From assembly GCF_000340215.1 (NCBI RefSeq), contig NW_006921536.1, positions 4,433,455 through 4,497,454 of the forward strand: a DNA stretch of 64,000 nucleotides, in the 5' to 3' direction. The position numbers and the translations under genes are program-made. The stretch comes from Pseudocercospora fijiensis CIRAD86. Lineage: Eukaryota; Ascomycota; Dothideomycetes; Mycosphaerellales; Mycosphaerellaceae. The notes beneath the pieces are model-generated. The model was not told the DNA's origin and did no database searches. It saw only the letters and a list, made by a program, of their open reading frames with translations. This document shows, one piece after another, positions 57,091 through 64,000 of this stretch (the stretch's first letter is position 1; every line of letters begins with the position of its first letter).

Positions 57091-59762
57091 TAATAGGGAT
57101 CTTAGAATTCGGCTTATATATATTCTCGCGTTAATTAAATCAAAAATATGCTATTATATGTTATATATCTTACCTACCTTATTAATATATATCCTACCCT
57201 CCGATGTAATTTCTTCGAGGATAGGGATAAGTTAATTTATTATTATATCTACGTTATTTATTATTTCCTTTCTACGGAGCGGTAAAGTTCTATAGTGTTA
57301 TAATAGACAGTATCTAATAATAGTTCTCTCCTCTACTAGACTAGTACTAGTAGATCGGGTTAACGGAATTTTCTACTTCGAATTCGCTATAAGGAATTTT
57401 TTTTTTGTTTTTAAGGAGGCGTTAATTCCTACGATTATAATCTTTGCGCCTTAGGATACGATTCGTTAGTACGTATTCGTAAGAGCGGAGTTGTTTTTTT
57501 TTACGACTATTAAGCGAGGGATTAGGCGGCCTCTATATTATACGATTCCGACGCGGATAGGTTAGAGGTTAATAGAGAACATTATAGTAAAGTATAAGAG
57601 GTAGGTAGGGAGTTTTTTAAGGAGTTTTTAGTAGGTAATATAGTAGGTATAGTAAAAGGGAGTAGAAGTTCTTCGAGGCGTTCGGCGCTAATACTAGGCG
57701 CTATTAGGGGGGATATAGTAAATGTTTCGTTTATATAGTATAAAACGCCTATAATGCCTTCGTCGACGAGCTTAGGTAGGGAGGCATAGTAGAATATACT
57801 CCTATAGCTTGCTAAAAGACGTCTTAGCTAAGGCCTTCGCTCGTAAAGGTAATATTTGCTCTAGATACTAGTATATCGGTTATAGATAGACGACACTATA
57901 CGTGCTACCGCCGCCGCCGCTAAGCGCCTAGAAAATATCCGATCTCTTCGACCTAGTAGCGATTATATAACGCTACCTCCTCTTAGGCGCTCCGAGTATT
58001 ATAGATTCTTCTATGTAATTCTATATCCTTAGGCATCGATACTAACTATATTAGGTATAGAGAAAGCTATAGCGGAGCGCCTAAAGTTAAACCGGGCTAC
58101 CTCTATATACCTAATTATTGTTTAATTTACGAAGATTAAATATAGCGTCGTAACTATATAAAATAGCGGTTTATATCCGCGGGCGTAGTTATGCGTTTTA
58201 ATATAATCTATTAGATTGCCTATATAAAGTAGTCGCGAAAATGTTAATAGAAGGATTAATTCTTAGTTCTCTAAGACGAGGCGATTATTATTCCTATTTG
58301 CTATCTACCCTACCTAGTATTACTTACCTATAAACGGTATATATAGCGCTAAACAAAGCACGTATAGTCCGTCGCATTAACTACCTCTCTAATCTCCGTA
58401 CTTTAGAATGCCTAAAAAGTATTACTATTGCCTCTATCTCGCTGTCTAGGGCTACGCGCTATACTCTTTACTAGGTTTAGTACGGCTTGTTCTTAGGCTT
58501 ATAGGCGAAGAATTATTAGGTATGTTTGTAATTAGCTAGTCGGAAGGTTCGGAAGCTAGCCCTAATTACTAATTCTAGCGAAGCGGAAGGCTAAAAAAAC
58601 AGGCACCTAGAGCAACCTAAGGAGCTTACGACGAAGGTTATAGAAGGTATCTGTTTTTAGCCTAACGCGAGCGCGAAATAACGATTAGAGTCTAGCAGGC
58701 TCTACGAGCCTACGGTTGTGTAGGTACGTTATTATTGTTTGTTATTTGTGTATTATGTAGGCGTATATCGGGGCTAGATTTGTAAGAAGGGCGCGCTCTT
58801 ATATAAAATGCAGCGGACGTTCTAATTAGTAGAAAAGAATACAAAATCACGTGCGCCTAACCTAAGGCAAAAGTTCTTAGGCGCGATAATAATAACAAAG
58901 CACAATAATACTACACTAGTACTACGCGCTATTATATATATATATAGAACGATAGAAACTGCGATCTTAAAGGCGACACGACGATACGATAATACGATAC
59001 CGTATAAGATAAGTAAAACAGAAAGAGATGCATATAGAGATTAGTAGGTCAAAAGGACAATACTAGAGCAAAACTATAGAGCGAATCGGCCGGGGCTTTA
59101 TAGCGGTCAAATATTGTTATACCTAGCCCTTCGAGACATATTATAAGTTAACTAAGTAAATATACCTATTGCGCTTACTCCCCTTATACCGTAGTATATC
59201 TATAGAAACTAGACGAACTAAGTTTTTTAATTAGACATCTAAGGCTACTAAACCTATTTAATTAATAGCTAAAGCAACTATAAGACCTTACGAAGAAACC
59301 TCGACAATAAAGATCGGCTTACGGCGGTTTAAGAAACCTACTAAAATTACGACTCGGCACCCTAGCTTAGTTTAGATAGATTATATAATCTGCGTACGTC
59401 TAAGAAGAAGAGGGGGCTAGGTCTATTTATTCTAGAGTAGACGCAAAGAACTCGGATAAATACACTTAAAGCGGGGGCAGTGCTGTAATACCTCTTACGT
59501 TCGCCTATTATAGTAGACAAGAACGCGCTCGTATTATAATTAGACGTACGGCTGCAATTCTTATATACTAATATACTATTGTCGTCGCTAGCGTTATAGT
59601 AGCGTAGTTAGAAGGAAGCGTAAAAGGTAGGCAGGTAGCGAGGTAAGGTTTAGACAATGCTATAGGTTAAGCGTTTAATCTACGTACTAGAAGTATAAAT
59701 AATTAATACTTTTAATAAATAAGCAGTCTCTAGCCTAACGAAACTAGACCTAGATCGAAGCC
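57091..59762. other. RIP-mutated DNA, no element identified
   Basis: CpA/TpG-poor, TpA-rich, CpG retained. No RT, DDE or helicase motif was seen on either strand. A small hairpin lies at 58,853-58,884 (8-bp stem GCGCCTAA/TTAGGCGC, 16-nt loop). Confidence 0.5.
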
Positions 59763-60240
59763 GACTAAGTTAAGTCGATTAAGCACATTTCTAGCAAAAC
59801 TACGCTAACAAAAGTAATTAATACGATAACGACGGCAGCCTAAGGCCGATACGATTTCCTACGCTAAGTAGTATATCTACGAGAAGCAGAATACGATAAA
59901 TAAAGCAGGCGATATATAAGTAGTCTACGCGGTAGGGGAGGGGGTTTAGAAGGAACGACTATCCCCCTTCCCCTAAGCGCTAGCGCTTGCAAAGAGATAT
60001 AGGTACTAAAGCGGTAAGGCTTTAGAGGGTTTAGGAGGAGCCCGCGACGACTATCCCCCTAGCCTCTAAGCGCTAACGTAAGCAAAGGTAGGAGCACTCC
60101 GCGCGGTAAGGGAGGGGGTTTAGAAGGAACGACTATCCCCCTCCCTCTAAGCGCTAGCGCTTGTAAAGAGATATAGGTACTAAAGCGGTAAGGCTTTAGG
60201 GGATTTAGGAAGAGCCTACGACGACTATCCCCCTAGTGTT
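59763..60240. repeat. Inverted homologue of the 26-kb repeat region (dispersed motif plus about 87-bp repeats)
   Basis: 59,763-59,836 is the reverse complement relative of 26,761-26,830. It is followed by about 87-bp repeats arranged as a 174-bp higher-order unit (GGTTTAGAAGGAACGACTAT at 59,943 and 60,117). They share AAGCGCTAACGTAAGCAAAG-type cores with the 86-bp units. Order of parts is the same in both places when one is reversed. Confidence 0.75.
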
Positions 60241-60429
60241 ATATATCGTATATTATAAAGTAGATAATTATTCTAAGTCTATCTAGGCTTAGAGAAGTAT
60301 ATACTATAGGAGGCTAGGGCCTCCTACCTAGCCTATACCTATACCTGCCTTCGTAATAGAATCCCCCGGTCCCGAAATGTCCGCGACTACGCGGACGGTA
60401 GACTTAGTATCTATATATATAACAAAAGA

Positions 60430-62551
60430 GATTTTAGGCTATACGCCCCTATTTTTCGTCTCGCTATCCTAATTCTTCTTTGCCTGCTAATGCTTAATAT
60501 CCTATTTCCTCTAGCTAGGTCGTTAACGCGCGAGAGTGTAAGAAGTACTGCTATTCGCTAACTATAGGATCTCTAGGATGCTCGTTATCGGGTTCTCTTT
60601 ACTATAGAGGGCGCAGTTCTAGAAAGCGGAGGCCCTTTTTCTTATTAGTAGGATACAGACTATTAAAAGTCTCTACGGTAAGTTTTCCGAGCGCCTTACG
60701 TAGGCCCTTATCGCCGCTCGGTCGTACTAATCTATAGAGCGCGGTAAGCAGTTTAAAAAGGTCGCTTTCCTCTTATCTAAGGTACTATAGTAGCGGTAGG
60801 TCTTTTATAGCTTTAATCGCATTCGTAGCGGAGTTAGGTTCTTTAGATATACGCTAGATAGAATCGATAATTAGGGGTAGACTTAGGGTCGGCTCGTCTT
60901 CGTTATCGTATTTAATAGTACCGTCTTCTAACTAGAAATCGGCGAGTGTATTTATAAACTCTATAATGTCCTCGAGGTTAGTAGAGTCGAATTTGCCGTC
61001 CTAGGCGGTACCTTCCTAGTCGAATTAGTTGCCGTAGTCTATAACCTCTCTTTAATTCTCTTCTAGTAGTTAGGTAAACGCGGTACCGAACTTCTAATAT
61101 AGCGCGATATATCTCTCGTACTATAACCTCTCGTCGGCGTCTAGTTCGGCGAGGTCTTCGTCGTCTATTACTTAATTATAGCCGCTATCTTCGAGCGCGT
61201 CGCCGACGGCTCTTATAAGAAGGCCGACGTATTACTTAAATTCTTATAGGTCGGTGTCCTTTTACTAATTTCCTTGCAACGTAGCTAATGCCTTCTAAAA
61301 GGCGTCGTCGTCCTATTTATAGTCGCGTATCGCCTCGATTAGTAAGGTACGGCTATCGTCGATAGACGTAGGCTTCGGCGGAATTTACTAGACTATCTTT
61401 ACAGGGCAGGCATATATTAGCTCCGCGAAACATAGCTGTTTTACGGCCTCGAGCTTATCGAGAATATCCTCCCTAGGGGGCTAAAACGCGTTGTCTATAG
61501 TAGACCTAGAGTACCTAGTATCCTTAGTCGCGATTTGCTATAGCGGCCGTCTACCGCTTCGGTCGTCGAGTTCCTACGCGAAGTGCTTAAGTAGCTATCT
61601 AACGTCGTTATCTCTCTTATAGTAAATAATAGTCGTCTAGGGTATAGGCTAGATCTCGTTATTCCCGTCTATTAGGACGAGCGCCTTTATCTAGTATCGA
61701 AGGACGGCGGCTTTTAATAGTAAGGGTACCGCCGATATAAGGAGCTTACTTATTAGGTAAAGTATTAAGCGGTCGCTGTTTTGTTAAATAACGTTTATTA
61801 TTTGCTTAGAGGCGTAACTTAGTATCTAGTTCGTCTAGTTACGGAAAGCGTTTATATCTACGTCTCTATCGTCTCTAGATATACTAGTAATAAAATCTCG
61901 ATTCGGGAAAGAGTCGGCTTTATTAATTTTCTCGATCTTATCCTAAGCGGATACTAGTATTTAGGAGACCTAGAAGTGAATGTTTCCGTACTCGTAGTTG
62001 AAATTTAATATAACTAGTATTAGATAGTAGAGGTAGGCTTTCTATTCTTCGTTTAGGAACATCGCGAGGATAAGCTAGCTAGTATCGATATTAAGTTCGT
62101 AAAAAGCTACGGAGCGGCGGATAAAATCCTTCTCCTACTCCCTTAATAGACGTAGCTTGTTACCGGGCAGTATCCGCTCTAAGTCTGCGTTATAGAAAGC
62201 TATTATAAGTCTCGGAAAGTCGAAACGGCTTATAGGAAGGCGGATTGTCGAATCCGTAAGGAGTCCTTAGGGAGCTAGTCCTATATAGATAGCGGCGTCT
62301 ACGATCTCCTTATCTACGCGAGTTATAGGTTTGCTTAAGTCTAAATTGCCCTTATCGGTTGCTTTCTCCGGCGCCGCGGTTTGCGCTTTAGTAGTAAAGG
62401 ACGGAAACTAATACTACTACTACTACTCGTAGTAATAGTATAGGCTACCGAGGGTAACATAACCTATAGCAATATAGGTAGCTATGTTTAGCAAGATAGG
62501 ATAACGAGACTGTCGCTTAGGCTAATAACTAGAGCCCTGCAATATAGGCAT
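60430..62551 (-). pseudogene. Unidentified relic gene of about 700 codons, RIP-mutated
   Basis: A minus-strand frame can be followed from an ATG at 62,549-62,551 to near 60,430, interrupted almost only by TAG/TAA. The N-terminus has one hydrophobic segment followed by Tyr- and Gln-rich residues (RIP would turn CAG into TAG). Then comes a long alpha-helical-looking region with LAMFLNEEQKAYLYY near 62,060, and an acidic C-terminal half. No transposase, RT, recombinase or helicase motif is recognised. The length and one-frame continuity show it was a real gene before RIP. I cannot name a family. Confidence 0.5.
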
Positions 62552-62859
62552 TATAGAAGTATAATATAAACAATGTGCTATACGAGGTTGATAATCTGTC
62601 TACTCTATAGAAGGAGGCCTCTTATATAGGCTCAAAACTAGCCTATAGGTGTAGGGCCGGTTACTAGCTAATATCCCTCCCTTTCTTCGTATCTAACTAG
62701 ATACGCTTTATATTGCGCGCTCAAAACAAACATGCATATATCCTTAGCGTTCTTAGCTAAGGCTATTTTTAGAACTCCGCAATAATACCCCCGGGGTAGC
62801 ATTAATCCTAGATACTATAATTATATAAAAACAACTTCCTAAGCAATACTATATAGACC

Positions 62860-63884
62860 TACTATTGCTTTAACGCGCCGTAATCCTTACTAGCAATAAC
62901 CTCATCTGCTAGTCGGTTCTCGAAATCTCCTCCGCATACGTTAAAGCTGTTAGTACCGAAGTACTATCTCTCGTAGAAAGCTTAATTAACGAGGAGGTTA
63001 GTAGCCTTTTCCGTCGCAGCTTTCTCCTAATCGTATAGATATTCCTTAAGTCCCTCGTTATTAAGCTAGAGGATCTGTTTAACTTCGTTCTAAACAACGT
63101 AACTTAACTAAGGAATCCTACTAACTAGGGCGTCGGAGATACAACTAAGGCCTTCGACTAAGATAGCGGTAGGGAAGGGGAACGGTACGAAGGTATTCGA
63201 ACCTAGAAGGGCGGTTAGATTGCGGTGCGCCTTAGTAACCTTAGCGACGGTTAAGTTATCGTAACCCTTAATCTTAGTGCCGTTAATAACGCGAGAGTAG
63301 CCTAGGTTAATTAACATACGGTTGCTCTTAGTCTTTAGATTACTATATAGTAGGTATAGCATCTAAATAGAGACCTCGCACTCCTTTAGAGGGTTGAGGA
63401 TCTACTCCGCTTTACGCCCCTTACTATTAGGCTAACTATCGAATATATAGTCGAGGTCGTCGTCGGTAAGGTGCTTATTAGTAAGCTTGCCGATCTTGCT
63501 TAGTAGGACTAGGCTACGAGCCTCAAGCTTCTTAACCTAGTTTGTAAAGACCTCGGGCTAATATATACCTTCGATAATAGTAGAGCAGCTAGTCTTATCC
63601 TTAGACATAAGGTAGACCTTAATACGTAGGTAACTAGTACCCTCGCTAGCTACGAGCTTAACTATATCTTGTCCGAGACGAGCAGACTCCTTAGAAGGAC
63701 AGTTTTTATAAGTACCGCTAACCTTAAAGAACTTAGTAGGCTTAGGGATAGAGATAAGCTCGTATACGTAATTAGGTCGAAGGGCGACAGCTAAGAGCTA
63801 TAGGGTAGGGTGCTAGCGGACGATTTAGTTGCTTATACTATAAGTTTAAAGGGCATTACGGCCTTCCTGCTTAGACTTAGGCAT
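62860..63884 (-). pseudogene. Unidentified relic gene of about 340 codons, RIP-mutated
   Basis: A minus-strand frame starts at an ATG at 63,882-63,884 and continues to about 62,860 with only a handful of TAG/TAA stops; two unbroken pieces are 63,362-63,108 and 63,097-62,909 (the latter in a neighbouring frame that is probably a shadow). The chain mixes Lys/Leu-rich helices with a Pro/Phe-rich stretch (FVPFPFPTAI near 63,170). I see no known domain. It lies about 300 bp upstream of the 60,430-62,551 relic in the same direction, so the two may be parts of one mobile or viral-like unit. Confidence 0.5.
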
Positions 63885-64000
63885 CGTACGTATATACTAA
63901 AGGTATATTTCAAACTCCTCCTATATTAGGTCGATAAGGAAAGGAAGATATGCTCTACGAGGCTCTTATAACTAGCTAAAGACTTAAGGGAAGATAGCAT

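Overview
The window is nuclear DNA of a filamentous ascomycete (Pezizomycotina; most likely a Dothideomycete, which is an inference from gene content and style). The evidence is short 48-96 nt introns with GT/AG ends and CTRAC-like branch sites, fungal-only families (DUF3431, a Kre9/Knh1-like secreted protein, a pisatin-demethylase-like P450), fungal transposon families, and large blocks of DNA that look like products of repeat-induced point mutation (RIP): CpA/TpG are scarce, TpA is abundant, and transposon reading frames are full of TAG/TAA where CAG/TGG/CAA would be expected.

Layout. (1) 1 to about 31.75 kb is a RIP-mutated transposon block. It holds two collinear copies of a Tad-like LINE (1-3.27 kb, cut by the window edge, and about 8.0-12.82 kb, near full length), a hAT transposase relic truncated by the first LINE, a long unidentified minus-strand relic at 4.8-7.9 kb, and a Helitron-type Rep-helicase relic on the minus strand. 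The Helitron helicase gene is split by a complete Gypsy chromovirus with 187-bp LTRs (13,831-20,547). Further right are 86-bp and 123-bp tandem repeats and a small LTR element on the minus strand that carries only gag and a protease (29,049-31,319). (2) About 31.75-57.1 kb is a base-balanced gene island with eleven apparently intact genes and one decayed gene. (3) About 57.1-64 kb is again RIP-mutated. It includes a segment homologous, in inverted orientation, to the 26-kb tandem-repeat region, and two adjacent minus-strand relic genes that I cannot assign.

Gene island, left to right: a cytochrome P450 (+); a coiled-coil nuclear-looking protein of unknown function (+); a small two-helix membrane protein (+); a DUF3431 type II membrane protein (-); a small secreted Kre9/Knh1-like protein (+); an alpha/beta-hydrolase pseudogene (-); the ubiquitin-conjugating enzyme Ubc1 (-), divergent from the 26S proteasome ATPase Rpt2 (+); a Hot13-like CHY zinc-finger protein (-), divergent from a WD40 plus inositol-polyphosphate 5-phosphatase protein (+); a GFA/CENP-V family protein (+); and a 1537-residue chromodomain plus Hda2/Hda3-like protein (+) with a repeat-rich disordered linker. 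Housekeeping proteolysis genes and a heterochromatin-type protein therefore sit in a 25-kb island walled in by RIP-mutated repeats. The accessory-looking genes (P450, secreted protein, hydrolase pseudogene) lie in the left half.

The points most worth following up are the unidentified relic genes at 60.4-63.9 kb and 4.8-7.9 kb; the LTR pair whose only four differences are all CpA-to-TpA type; the different mutation signature of the LINE copies; the gag-protease-only LTR element; and the start-codon-only coding exon of rpt2, with a similar 5-nt first coding exon in the Hot13 homologue. No tRNA, rRNA, CRISPR array or telomere repeat was found.
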